From positions 124,001-188,000 of the forward strand of contig CAWFAS010000004.1 in the NCBI GenBank assembly GCA_963813895.1: 64,000 nucleotides of DNA, read 5' to 3'. This DNA is from DASZWJ01 sp963813895. GTDB taxonomy: Bacteria > Pseudomonadota > Gammaproteobacteria > JAURND01. Below the pieces are notes generated by a model. That model searched no databases. It was not told the origin of the DNA and saw only the letters and a list, made by a program, of their open reading frames with translations. Positions within the stretch are counted from its first letter, which is position 1. Each line of letters starts with the position of its first letter. Position numbers and translations under genes: made by a program. Shown one piece after another: positions 34,901-44,700 of this stretch.

Positions 34901-35709
34901 ATTGCATCAATTCTGTCACCATCTGCTAAAGCATCTTGGTAACGTTTTAAAACAACGACACCTGCACCATTCCCACCCACCGTCCCTTTCGCGAGGGAAT
35001 CAAAAGCTCGACAATGGCCATCAGGAGATAAGGTCATCCCTTCTTGATAAAGATACCCAGTTTTTTGACGCGCCTGAATTGACACTGCTCCAGCCAAAGC
35101 CATAGTGCAATCACCATTCAATAAACTTTGGCAGGCCAAATGAACGGCCACCAAAGAAGTTGAACAGGCTGTCTGAATATTAATGCTTGGCCCTGTTAAA
35201 TTTAAAGCATGTGAAACGCGTGTACATAACTGGTCTTTACTATTAGCTATCGCAAGCTGAAACATTCCAAAATCTTCAACGATCTGTTCATTCGCATGTA
35301 AATGCTCACGCAAATATAAATTAGATGATGATCCAGCATATACTCCTACTACTCCCTGGTAATTTGAAGCGGCATAAGCAGCATTTTCAAGCGCTTCCCA
35401 GGCACATTCTAAAAAAATTCGATGTTGTGGATTTAGAATTTTTGCTTCATTAGGGCTGTAATTAAAAAAAGCAGCATCAAATTGATCATGATTTTGCAAA
35501 ACACCACCCGCATTCACATAGTTTGGGTTGCTCAACAAGTCAATATCCACTCCTTCTGATAGCATCTCGTCCTGAGTAAAAAAAGAAATACTTTCTTTTT
35601 CATTACAAATATTATTCCAAAACTCTTCAATATTTTTTGCTCCAGGAAATCTACCCGCCATTCCTATTATTGCAATCTCGAATCCTGTCATGGCACTTTT
35701 ATTTGTCAT
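31858..35709 (-). CDS. Type I polyketide synthase, terminal module: KS-AT-ACP-TE
   Basis: A 1283-residue modular PKS. KS (about 10-435) has all three active residues: Cys182 in ACSTSL, His318 in ETHGTGT, His358 in NIGHLD. AT (about 530-830) has FTGQGSQ, the active GHSLGEY (Ser629) and HAFHS at 725-729, the signature of malonyl-CoA use. ACP: GGHSLL with Ser970. TE (about 1028-1258): GGWSLGG with Ser1101 and a likely His1238. There is no KR, DH or ER, so the new beta-keto group is kept. The TE ends the assembly line by hydrolysis or cyclisation. The start overlaps the upstream hybrid gene by 11 bp, with AGGAG before the ATG. The last 25 residues come from a palindromic repeat. Confidence 0.93.
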   Translation of the reverse strand: MTNKSAMTGFEIAIIGMAGRFPGAKNIEEFWNNICNEKESISFFTQDEMLSEGVDIDLLSNPNYVNAGGVLQNHDQFDAAFFNYSPNEAKILNPQHRIFLECAWEALENAAYAASNYQGVVGVYAGSSSNLYLREHLHANEQIVEDFGMFQLAIANSKDQLCTRVSHALNLTGPSINIQTACSTSLVAVHLACQSLLNGDCTMALAGAVSIQARQKTGYLYQEGMTLSPDGHCRAFDSLAKGTVGGNGAGVVVLKRYQDALADGDRIDAIIKSTAINNDGNCKIGYTAPSIQKQADVIAEAINMARITANAITYVETHGTGTLLGDPIEIAGLTNAFSRTTNKKDFCAIGSVKTNIGHLDVASGIVGLIKTILALKKKILPASINFKSSNTNIHFENTPFFVNSATKPWIVENMTRIAGISSFGIGGTNAHIILEEAPSHTVIPSDRKTNILCLSAKSQETLEQKEKELIEKLVNNPDINLRNVAFSMNVGRESFPFRKTVIFSDMDEIKNCSDNKNIISPIVNVPMGVKKNIVFLFTGQGSQYINMGKSIYFSEPTYRYWVDYCAKLLNSHLDINLLQLLYPDDNYSLNKHDLNDTVFAQPALFIIEYAMAKLWLSWGVNPAYMIGHSLGEYVAAGLSGIFSLEDVLKLISVRASLMQSMPKGKMLAVYLNSQKLTDLLVPGVSIAAVNADDICVVSGASHSIEILEQSFLQRNIAYSALNTSHAFHSEMMEPIMDELKVTFQKIKLNTPQIPVVSNLTGNFITDHEAQNPDYWIQHLRGTVLFNQGIKNLSDKGDIFLEIGPGKTLSTLAKKSLKNNHSLFLSSLPASNQSDDKNTDLLIAKTLTALWRSGVNINFQNVYSADKCSRLELPTYPFRSDRYWVDLPKIKQATLVRKEANTNLISNNFTDNSYVQIISDKTNKAFEQNFSCVEAVKSNTLVEDLTVVWKSVLGIDNVNSNEDFYELGGHSLLAVQLVVKINKLFNTNFPIVWVVENNTICQQAGYLSQRKKTYAQYNPLVKFNKKEIGVPLFLIHPGHAGAEAYNGLANLINDDVPLYAVESYNLYSGNSLLYSIRELAELYIQYIKKTVPAGPYYLGGWSLGGTIAYEIAFLLTEMGDQVMNVFMIDSFLFNNTSEIQAKNLDSLFYGLEEDLAFQKLPAEYKNKLLQIYPAELDMLRSYRAGKYHGKVVLFNATKPSKLKIEMNASEKSIFGSIKMHNGWNEHAVNMRQVLCEADHYSIMTGSNLKNIALLIKENFVTTHSVVPLPDLIRERDDGTELAMV

Positions 35710-38700
35710 CCAGCATTACTCCTATTTTTGCCATGTTTCTTGCATTCATCCGTACTTCATAAATTGAAAATAGCTGGTTATTAGCTGTTGCTTGAGAAAA
35801 AATGATGGTTTTCTCATCTTTTTCTGACTTAATGGTGTCTAGTCTTTTTGCTAGAGATCTGATAGTAGGATATTGGAAAAAATCAACAATACCAATGTTA
35901 TAGCCTAGCTTAGTTAAATTATTATGTACTTGCGCTATCAATAAAGAATTAGCACCGAGTGTAAAAAAATTACAATCAATATCGATATTTTTGGTTTTCA
36001 ATATATTAAGCCAAAGTTCAGTGACCAGATGCTCATGATGACTTTTTGCCAATGATATAGTGGGTGGAGTAGTTAAGCTATTGCAATCAAGAATGGGTAG
36101 GTTTTTATAATCAATTTTACCATTCACGGTAACAGGAAATTCATCCAATTTTACAAAAAAAGCTGGAATCATGTAGTCAGGCAGTTTTGTTGTCACATAT
36201 TCGCGCAGCGTTTCTTGTAACTCTGACTCTGAAAAATTGAAGTTATTGGCTGCATTAATAGTATAATACGCAAAAATCTGTTTTTGATGGCTTGAACCAT
36301 TCACACTACAAACGCATTGTCGTATATACTGGGATTTACTTATGACGTCTTCAATTTCTTTAAGCTCGATTCGATACCCGCGGACTTTAACTTGCGTATC
36401 TCGTCTGCCAATATATTCTAATTCACCATTATGCTTCCAACGCACAATGTCACCGGTTTTATATAATCGTGCATCATTCCCCGATGTAGCAAAAGGATTA
36501 GCAATAAACGCGTTCATTGTAAGTGTATGCTGGTTTAAATAACCCTGTGCTAAGCCGATGCCGGCGATATAGAGCTCACCCGGAATTCCGGGGGGCACAA
36601 GATTTAAATTATTATCTAAAACATATAATTTTGTATTTGCAAAACCTCTTCCAATCGTTGTGCAATCCTCACTACTTCTTAATTCATGATACGTAGACCA
36701 TATGGTCGTTTCAGTCGGGCCATAAACATTCCAAACTTTTTTTGCAAAACTTAGTAATTTTGCTGCAATGCTTTCGGGTAGTTGCTCACCACCCACAAGT
36801 ACTGTTATTGAGTTGTCTTCTTTTAGGAGTAATTCAGTAACCATACCCCAAGTTGAAGGTGTAGCCTGAACAATACTATAAGGATATTTTCTTATACAAG
36901 AGACTAATTTGATTGGATCTTTAGTATCTTGTCGCGAGAGAATATGTGATCGCGCGCCAGAAATTAATGGCAAAAATATTTCCAAAACTGAAATATCAAA
37001 ACTAATGGGAGTAATACTTATTAGACAGTCCTTGGAAGACACATTAAGTTTATTTTTTATGTCTTGCAATAAACTCACTACTCCAGCATGTTTTACCATA
37101 ACTCCTTTTGGTGCTCCGGTTGATCCCGATGTATAAATTGTATAAGCTAGGCTGTCAGCGCTATTAGTACCCACTATATTTTTATCTTCAGAGTTGTCAA
37201 CATCCTCTAGACATAAAGTTATTTTAGAATGTTGCTTTAAAAAGTTTTTATTATTCAAAATTTCATGCTGGGATATTAATAAATGAACGCCTGCATCTTT
37301 TAATATTGAATCCATACGATAATCAGGATGCGATAAATCAAGTGGGACATAGGCAGCGCCTGATTTTAGTATTCCTAATATTGCGACAACCATATCTAAA
37401 CTTCTATCAGTGCATATACCTATCAATGTATTATCAGTTAAGCTTTGTGAATAAACCTCAAGGAATTTATTTCTAATAGCATTAGCTAACTGATTAGATT
37501 TTTTATTAAGTTCTGCGTAAGTTGTCGAGTGTTCATTATAGATAATAGCTACTGAATCTGGTGTTTTTGCTACCTGCTCTTCAAATAAAGCATGCAGAGT
37601 TTTTTCTATTGGGGTCCGAGTTTCTGTTAAACTCAATTGAGATATCAGAAAGGCTTTTTCACTTTCAGTGATTATAGAAAATGTATTGATTTTTTTATCC
37701 GGATTTAAAACAATTGACTGTAATATATTTTTTAAACGTTCAGCAAGTTTCCTTATAGTATCTGCATGGAATAAATTGGTATTGTACTCAATCCGACAGC
37801 TTAGATTATTTTTAGTTTCACATAAGTGAAAAGTTAAGTCGAATTGAGACACATCATAAAAATTATTAATATTTTCATTTTCTATATTTTTTAGTTTTAA
37901 CCCTGAATTATTATTCTGATTTTCAAGCATGAACATAACCTGAAAAATAGGGTTTCTCCCAATATCCCTGTCAATATTCAATATTTCAAGTAATTTTTCA
38001 AAAGGCACATCTTGATTATCGTAAGATTTTAAGCATACTTCCCTCACCCTTTCTAATAGTTTACTGTATTTTAAGTCTCCGCCTAAATCAGTGCGAATAA
38101 CTAAAGTATTTGTGACTAAACCTACTAAATCTATAAATTGATGGTTATTTCTATTTGCAACAGGAGTTCCGATGACTATATCTTCCTGGTTGGAATATTT
38201 ATATAACAAAACATTCAGCGCGGAAAGCAGCATCATAAACAAAGTGGTCTGCGTTTCTTTACATAATCGGCGTAAAGAATATAGAAGATCATTGCCTAAA
38301 TCCACAATTATACTTCTACCCACATGCTTCTCGACTAGCGGTCTTTTGTAATCTGTTGGCAAATTCAATGGGGTGAAACCAGCGAGAGTATTTTTCCAAT
38401 AATTCAATTGCTGCTTAAAATTATCTGTGGCAAATAGGCGTTCTTGCCAATTATAAAAATCTGTATATTTTGATGCATAAACAAAATTATTCTTTAGGTT
38501 TCCTGAAAGGTAGGAGTCATATAAGTTGTTAAGCTCGTTAAGCATTAAGTTAATAGACCAACCATCTGTAATAATATGGTGTTGATTCATGAACAGAATA
38601 TGTTTATCTTCTTCCAATTTAAATAATTTGACCTTAAAAAGGGGGCCCTCTGCCAAATTGAATAAAATGTGTGCCTCATTATGAAGAAGCAAATTAATGT

Positions 38701-41700
38701 TCTCTGCACTTATAGTTTTTACCTTTAAATCAATTTTATATTTTGGCAGTATAATCTGCTCAAGTGATGACTGACTGTTCATTTTGAAAATTGTACGAAG
38801 TCCAGGATGCCGTGCAATAAGTGTATTAAAAGATTCCTCAAGGGCTAAAATATTTAAATTTCCAATTAATTTAATGGCAATAGGTATATTATATATACCC
38901 GCTTCATACTGCTCCAAAAACCACATTCGCTGTTGTGCTGATGAGAGAGGGTAGGATTCTTTTACTTGCTCAAGGCTTGTAGATACTGTAGTGGCCTGCC
39001 GTGTTAACAGGTAATTTGCCAAATCATTAGCGGTAGGATAGTGAAAAATAGCATTAATGGGACAATCCACAGCTAAAGACTTCTGAATAGTTAATATGGC
39101 TTGATTTGCTGATAATGAATCACCCCCTAACTCAAAAAAATTATCCTGGATGTTTACGTGTTCGACTCCGAGATATTTTTCCCAAATTTTAGTTATTTCT
39201 TTTGATAACCGCTTGATACTTATATTTTCATCAAATACATTAATATTTTTCTCGCTTTGATTTGTGTTAATTTTTTCAATATCTTTTTCTACCGCATCCG
39301 CCCAATACCTCTTTTGATCAAAAGGATATGAGGGCAAAGGTATTCTATTCCCTGCAATATTATGATTATATTTTTTCCAATCTGGTTCTGCCCCTAATAT
39401 CCAAAGCATTGCCAAAGCTTTAGTAAATTGCAAACAATTATCATTGTCTTTTGACTCAGATAAAGTATATAGAATTCTATTATGCTCTTCTTTTTTAATA
39501 TATTTTTTGGCAAACGTTGAGAGTTCTTGTCCACATCCCACTTCTAGCAAGCAATAACTATTACTTCCGACAATATAATCCAATGCTTCTGAAAAGCCCA
39601 ATGTGGCGTCTATCTGCCGTACCCAATAGCTCGGATCTTTTGCTTCATTCTCTGTCATTATTTTTCCAGTTATGCTGGAAATAATGGGTAGTTTTGGACT
39701 ATTTAATTTAGTCTTTTTCATTTCTATTAAAAAATTATCTAGTTTTGGCCAAAATATCTTCGAATTCAATATTCTCTGTTGCAGCAAGTTACCACGCAGC
39801 GACACTATTTTAAGCGCATCTTTTAAAGAAAAAACTCCCGCTATACAAGCCGCAACGTATTCACCTAGACCATGACCCGCCACCTTGTGCGGATCGATAC
39901 CAATAGAGGCCCATAAGCTCGCCAAGGCATATTCTATTGTGAACCATACAGGTTGAATAATTTCCATACTATCTAGCGCATAAGGTAAGATACTATCGGG
40001 GGGTACGGAGAATAATCCGGGGTATAGAATAGTTCTTATGTCAAAGCCGATGTATTCTTTTAGCGAAATAGCGCAGGCATCTACTTTTTCTCTGAAAACT
40101 TCTTGGTTCTCATAAAACTCCAGACCTACATTCCTACAGTGTTCACTCTCAGCGGGAAACATAAAAATAATCTGTGGTGGCTTCTCAATTGGTAATAAAC
40201 TCAACAAAAATCGATCAGGATCCTTATTTTTTATAATAGCGATGGTATCGTCATTATCTTTTGAAATAAGGACGCTGCGTAAATCGAAATGCTTTCTTCC
40301 TAATTGGTAAGTATAGGCGATATCCATTAATCTACTCTCCGGATGTACGGAAAGATAATCTAATAGGTTTTCAGATGATTTTTCTAAGGATATTCGATTT
40401 TTTGCTGATAAAGGAATAATGTTCCAAGCCTGTTTCAACTTGTTATAAAAGGAGACTAATTTAGGAGCCTCTTCTAATACAACGTGGGCATTTGTACCAC
40501 CAATTCCAAATGAACTGACTCCCGCTCTACGCGGTGTGTCATTAATTGGGCGCCACTCAGTTAGCTGAGTATTTACAAAAAACGGACTATCTACAAGATT
40601 GTTTTCAGGATTAGAGTTCTTAAAATGGAGACTGGGTGGAATTTTTTGGTGATATAAAGATAAAGCTGTTTTAATTAGGCCGGCAACTCCTGAGGTTGCA
40701 TCGAGGTGGCCTATATTCGTTTTAACCGAGCCAATAGCACAAAATTGTTTTTTTTGCGTAGTTTGCCTAAAGGCATGCGTTAAACCCGTTATTTCAATTG
40801 GATCACCCTGTTTTGTTCCTGTACCATGCGCCTCAATGTAAGTAATAGATTCTGCACTAACTCCAGCCATTGCTTGCGCTTCAGCAATTACTTCAGCCTG
40901 GCCACGAGAACTGGGTGCCGTATAACCGATTTTTTGCGCTCCATCGTTATTAAGGGCGAATCCTTTGATTACTGCATATATGTGGTCTCGGTTTGAAACC
41001 GCCTCTTCAAGGCGTTTTAATACAATTATACCCACCCCATTACCTGGTACAGTCCCTTCCGCATTAATGTCAAAAGCTCGACAATGTCCATCGGGCGATA
41101 ATATCATTCCAGGTTGGTAAAGATAGCCGGACTTTAGCGGTAGTTCTAACGTTACAGCCCCAGCAACCGCCATATCGCACTGATAATTTAACAGGTTTTG
41201 ACAGGCTTGCGATATTGCAATTAATGATGTGGAACAACCCGCCTGTATTGTGTAACTGGGTCCAGTAAAATTAAATTTATAAGAGGCGCGTGTACTTAGA
41301 AAATCGCTTCCGTTATTAATGTTCAGCTGATAAGCGCCAACAATTTTCTTTATTTCATCGTTTGTGGATAAGTGTAGCTGGTAATAGCTATTGGCGCTTA
41401 ACCCAGAAACTCCGGCTATTATACTAATGCGCCCCGCCTCATCCTCAGAACAATATCCTGAGTTTTCCAACGCCTCCCAGGCACATTCTAAAAATATTCG
41501 ATGTTGCGGATCCATTGTTTGTGCTTCACGAGGCGAAATGCCAAAAAAAGCTGCGTCAAAAAACTCAGCCCTATCCACACATCCTTTAGCCCGCACGTAC
41601 TCCGTTAAGTTCAAAAGTTCTGGACTAATACCGTATTTCTCAAGCTCTTCACGAGTAAAAAACGATATTGTTTCTTTTCCTAAGCATAGATTATCCCAGT

Positions 41701-41767
41701 ATTCGTTAATGTTTTTGGCTCCAGGAAAACGGCAGGCCATACCGATGATTGCAATTGAATTATTCAT
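35699..41767 (-). CDS. Hybrid PKS-NRPS: KS-degenerate AT-ACP-C-A(Gly-like)-PCP
   Basis: 2022 residues. KS (1-435): Cys178 (AGCSTSL), His314, His354 intact. AT region (about 530-755): decayed, with FPAESEH in place of FTGQGSQ, GHGLGEY (Gly633) in place of the catalytic Ser, and a deletion of about 70 residues removing the HAFHS part. ACP: GGDSL with Ser884. C (about 935-1360): HHIITDG (1063-1069). A (about 1385-1890): YTSGSTGAPKG, VYGPTET, GELYIAG, NGKIDY. My reading of the specificity code is D-I-L-Q-L-G-V-I-W-K, one change from the glycine code DILQLGLIWK. PCP: LGANSLL with Ser1941. It extends the Val-loaded chain by a C2 unit and then adds Gly. The extender must come from another acyltransferase. 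Confidence 0.93.
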   Translation of the reverse strand: MNNSIAIIGMACRFPGAKNINEYWDNLCLGKETISFFTREELEKYGISPELLNLTEYVRAKGCVDRAEFFDAAFFGISPREAQTMDPQHRIFLECAWEALENSGYCSEDEAGRISIIAGVSGLSANSYYQLHLSTNDEIKKIVGAYQLNINNGSDFLSTRASYKFNFTGPSYTIQAGCSTSLIAISQACQNLLNYQCDMAVAGAVTLELPLKSGYLYQPGMILSPDGHCRAFDINAEGTVPGNGVGIIVLKRLEEAVSNRDHIYAVIKGFALNNDGAQKIGYTAPSSRGQAEVIAEAQAMAGVSAESITYIEAHGTGTKQGDPIEITGLTHAFRQTTQKKQFCAIGSVKTNIGHLDATSGVAGLIKTALSLYHQKIPPSLHFKNSNPENNLVDSPFFVNTQLTEWRPINDTPRRAGVSSFGIGGTNAHVVLEEAPKLVSFYNKLKQAWNIIPLSAKNRISLEKSSENLLDYLSVHPESRLMDIAYTYQLGRKHFDLRSVLISKDNDDTIAIIKNKDPDRFLLSLLPIEKPPQIIFMFPAESEHCRNVGLEFYENQEVFREKVDACAISLKEYIGFDIRTILYPGLFSVPPDSILPYALDSMEIIQPVWFTIEYALASLWASIGIDPHKVAGHGLGEYVAACIAGVFSLKDALKIVSLRGNLLQQRILNSKIFWPKLDNFLIEMKKTKLNSPKLPIISSITGKIMTENEAKDPSYWVRQIDATLGFSEALDYIVGSNSYCLLEVGCGQELSTFAKKYIKKEEHNRILYTLSESKDNDNCLQFTKALAMLWILGAEPDWKKYNHNIAGNRIPLPSYPFDQKRYWADAVEKDIEKINTNQSEKNINVFDENISIKRLSKEITKIWEKYLGVEHVNIQDNFFELGGDSLSANQAILTIQKSLAVDCPINAIFHYPTANDLANYLLTRQATTVSTSLEQVKESYPLSSAQQRMWFLEQYEAGIYNIPIAIKLIGNLNILALEESFNTLIARHPGLRTIFKMNSQSSLEQIILPKYKIDLKVKTISAENINLLLHNEAHILFNLAEGPLFKVKLFKLEEDKHILFMNQHHIITDGWSINLMLNELNNLYDSYLSGNLKNNFVYASKYTDFYNWQERLFATDNFKQQLNYWKNTLAGFTPLNLPTDYKRPLVEKHVGRSIIVDLGNDLLYSLRRLCKETQTTLFMMLLSALNVLLYKYSNQEDIVIGTPVANRNNHQFIDLVGLVTNTLVIRTDLGGDLKYSKLLERVREVCLKSYDNQDVPFEKLLEILNIDRDIGRNPIFQVMFMLENQNNNSGLKLKNIENENINNFYDVSQFDLTFHLCETKNNLSCRIEYNTNLFHADTIRKLAERLKNILQSIVLNPDKKINTFSIITESEKAFLISQLSLTETRTPIEKTLHALFEEQVAKTPDSVAIIYNEHSTTYAELNKKSNQLANAIRNKFLEVYSQSLTDNTLIGICTDRSLDMVVAILGILKSGAAYVPLDLSHPDYRMDSILKDAGVHLLISQHEILNNKNFLKQHSKITLCLEDVDNSEDKNIVGTNSADSLAYTIYTSGSTGAPKGVMVKHAGVVSLLQDIKNKLNVSSKDCLISITPISFDISVLEIFLPLISGARSHILSRQDTKDPIKLVSCIRKYPYSIVQATPSTWGMVTELLLKEDNSITVLVGGEQLPESIAAKLLSFAKKVWNVYGPTETTIWSTYHELRSSEDCTTIGRGFANTKLYVLDNNLNLVPPGIPGELYIAGIGLAQGYLNQHTLTMNAFIANPFATSGNDARLYKTGDIVRWKHNGELEYIGRRDTQVKVRGYRIELKEIEDVISKSQYIRQCVCSVNGSSHQKQIFAYYTINAANNFNFSESELQETLREYVTTKLPDYMIPAFFVKLDEFPVTVNGKIDYKNLPILDCNSLTTPPTISLAKSHHEHLVTELWLNILKTKNIDIDCNFFTLGANSLLIAQVHNNLTKLGYNIGIVDFFQYPTIRSLAKRLDTIKSEKDEKTIIFSQATANNQLFSIYEVRMNARNMAKIGVMLDDK

Positions 41768-41787
41768 GATAATTTACCGACTATAAT

Positions 41788-44700
41788 TTAATTATTGAAA
41801 TGCTGAATACCACCAGTTGAACCCAACGCCAGCAATCGTTTTTCGGCGCGAGTTCTGGCTTTCTGTAATGGGAAAGCAACCTGTTCTTGAGAGGAAGAAA
41901 AATAATTGGCAAGCTCCTTTATTGTGGTGTTGGTAAAAAGTATATTTACTGGTATTGTTCTTTTAAAAGCTTTTTCTAAATTGCTATGAATAACCATTAA
42001 CAATAATGAGTTTCCGCCCGCATCAAAAAAATTATCATTAATATTTATGGTCGGAACTTCTAATATATTTTTCCAAATATTTGCAATTATTTTCTCAATT
42101 TTATTTTCAGCTGTGTTACCTATTGATTCGCTGATTTCATTGTCTATTTTAGATGCAGTTAAAACGTTGTAATCAATTTTTCCATTTTGTGTAACAGGAA
42201 ATTTATCTAAAACAACAAACGAGGAAGGTATCATATACGATGGTAAATGTTGATTAAGATATTCTCTTACCTGTTCAACAGAAAAGCTTTCACGATTAGT
42301 AGGGATAAGATAAGCCACAATAGTTTTTGTTTGCTCAGGATTACTATAACTTTTAACAATACACTGGCTTACTGACTTATATTGTAATATATGAGACTGT
42401 ACTGCATCTAACTCTACCCTAAAACCACGAATTTTGATCTGATTATCTTTCCGGCCTAGAAATTCTAAACTACCATCTGGAGACCAGCACACACTATCGC
42501 CAGTTTTATATAATTTTTCCTTTGCACCCTTTATAAAAGGATTGGGGATGAATTTTTTATCAGTTAATATTTCCTGATTTAAGTATCCAATTGCTAAGCC
42601 ATCGCCACCTATATATAACTCCCCCGGGATCCCAATAGGAACAGGATTTAACCATTCATCTAAAACATAAACAGTAGTATTTGCAATTGGTTTTCCAATT
42701 GGTACACTGCCTTTTTTTAATGTTTCTTTAGTAATTAAATAGGTCGTAGCAAAAGTGGTGCTTTCAGTCGGTCCATAGCCGTTCAGAAAGTATTTTGGAA
42801 TTCCTTGAGGGCACTCTAGCAAAGTTTTTATTTTTTCCATATTTAATATATCCCCACCAACTAACAAATATTTTAAATAGCTAAACATCGCTGGGTTGGT
42901 TGAAATATATTGATTAAATAAGGCTGATGTTAACCACAGAGCGCTGATAGACTCTGTTTTTAAAAATTTAGAAAATAACGCTGCATTTAACAAAGTGTCA
43001 CGTGAAACCCCGATCAAACAGGCACCATTTAATAATGCACCCCAAATTTCAAATGTCGCAGCATCAAAACCAATGCTGGCTGCTTGAGCTATCCGGTCGG
43101 AGGGCATTATATTTATATAATTAGTATTTATAATTAATCGAGAAATTGAATAGTGTGCCACCATTACCCCTTTCGGTTTTCCGGTAGAACCCGAGGTATA
43201 AATAATATATGCCACACTTTCTGGAGAAAAAAATTGAGGGATATTATTATCATTTTCAGAATTGAGAAAATCTTGTATTTCATTAAGATTTAAAGTTTGA
43301 TATCTCCTCGTATTGTTGGCTATAGCTGAAGTTATACGTGGTTCATATTCTTTTCTAACCAAGATAATTTCAGGCAAACTATCCTCCAAAATCAAATTGA
43401 TATGCTGCGCTGGCGCATTAGGATCAATGGGGATATAAGCTGCTCCTAGCTTAAGGATAGCGAGTATGCTAATCACTAGTTCAAAATCATGTCCACTGCA
43501 AATAGCAACGTATTTTCCTTCTTTCATTCCTTTCTTTTTTAAATAGTTTGCCAATTGGTTCGATTTTTTATTTAAATCTCCATAGGTCAAACATTCACCC
43601 TCATACGACAAAGCGACTTGTTTTGGATTTTTTTCAACTTGTTCTACAAACAAATCCACTAAAGTCTTATCTCTTGGATAAGGCTGCTTCGTGTTATTAA
43701 AATCCGTTAGTATTTGTTTTTTTTCTTCGGCGAAAGTTAGACTAAAGGTATTAATAAATGCTGAAGGATTAACTAACAGTTTATCTAGAAAATTAAAAAA
43801 TCTTGGCAATAGCGCGGCAACAAATAGATTGGGAAATATTCCAGAAAGTATATCGCAACTAAAATAGTGTTCATTATTTTTTTCTGTATATTTTAAACTA
43901 ACGTTAGCAGAAGCAATTTGCGGATAACTTTTGGCCGTATATTGTTTGCCCATAATGATTATATCATTTGGGAATACATAGCTAGATTCAGAAAAACTTG
44001 GAATTTTACTGGTTTTTAAATGACCCATTATTTTAGTTTTGAGCGCTTTAACTACACCGGCTTTACATTGCCATGATTTTATTAAGGATATATAGGTAGC
44101 ATTTTCAGTAAGCTCTATAGGCAATATCCCCATATTGATAAAGCAACCTTTAATGGATTTATCAGAGCGAATATTAACTGGGTAATCAATCAGTGAAAAT
44201 TGTTGATTAGAGAGTTTGGCAGTAAATATTCCCCAAGCCAACAATAATAGATTAAATGTGCTTATTAATTCTTTCTTGCTTAAAATAACTAATTTTTCCT
44301 GGGTATTAACAGGCAAAATATCTGTAGTGTGCAACACTTTTTCTTGATTACCTTCTAAGAAAAAATCCATTTTAGTAGTTATTTCATTGATTTCCGCAAT
44401 GTACTCTGCAAGATTGCCATTTGAACCTACTTGTTTTAAAGAAGGTTCATTTGTCATCTGCATAATACGTTGACCAGCATCTTCTTTAGGATATTCTGCA
44501 CCCATGATTATTCTATTTAAATCAAGGATAAAATGATTAAGGGTATAACTATCCATATTTATGTGATGAATATTAAAAATAACAATATGGCTGTTACAAT
44601 CACTAAATCGAACGACATGCAATTTTATGCTTGATTTCAAATTTATTTGGTGAGGTTCTTTGATAAGGGTTTGCTCAAACTGTGAAAACGCGGCGACAGA

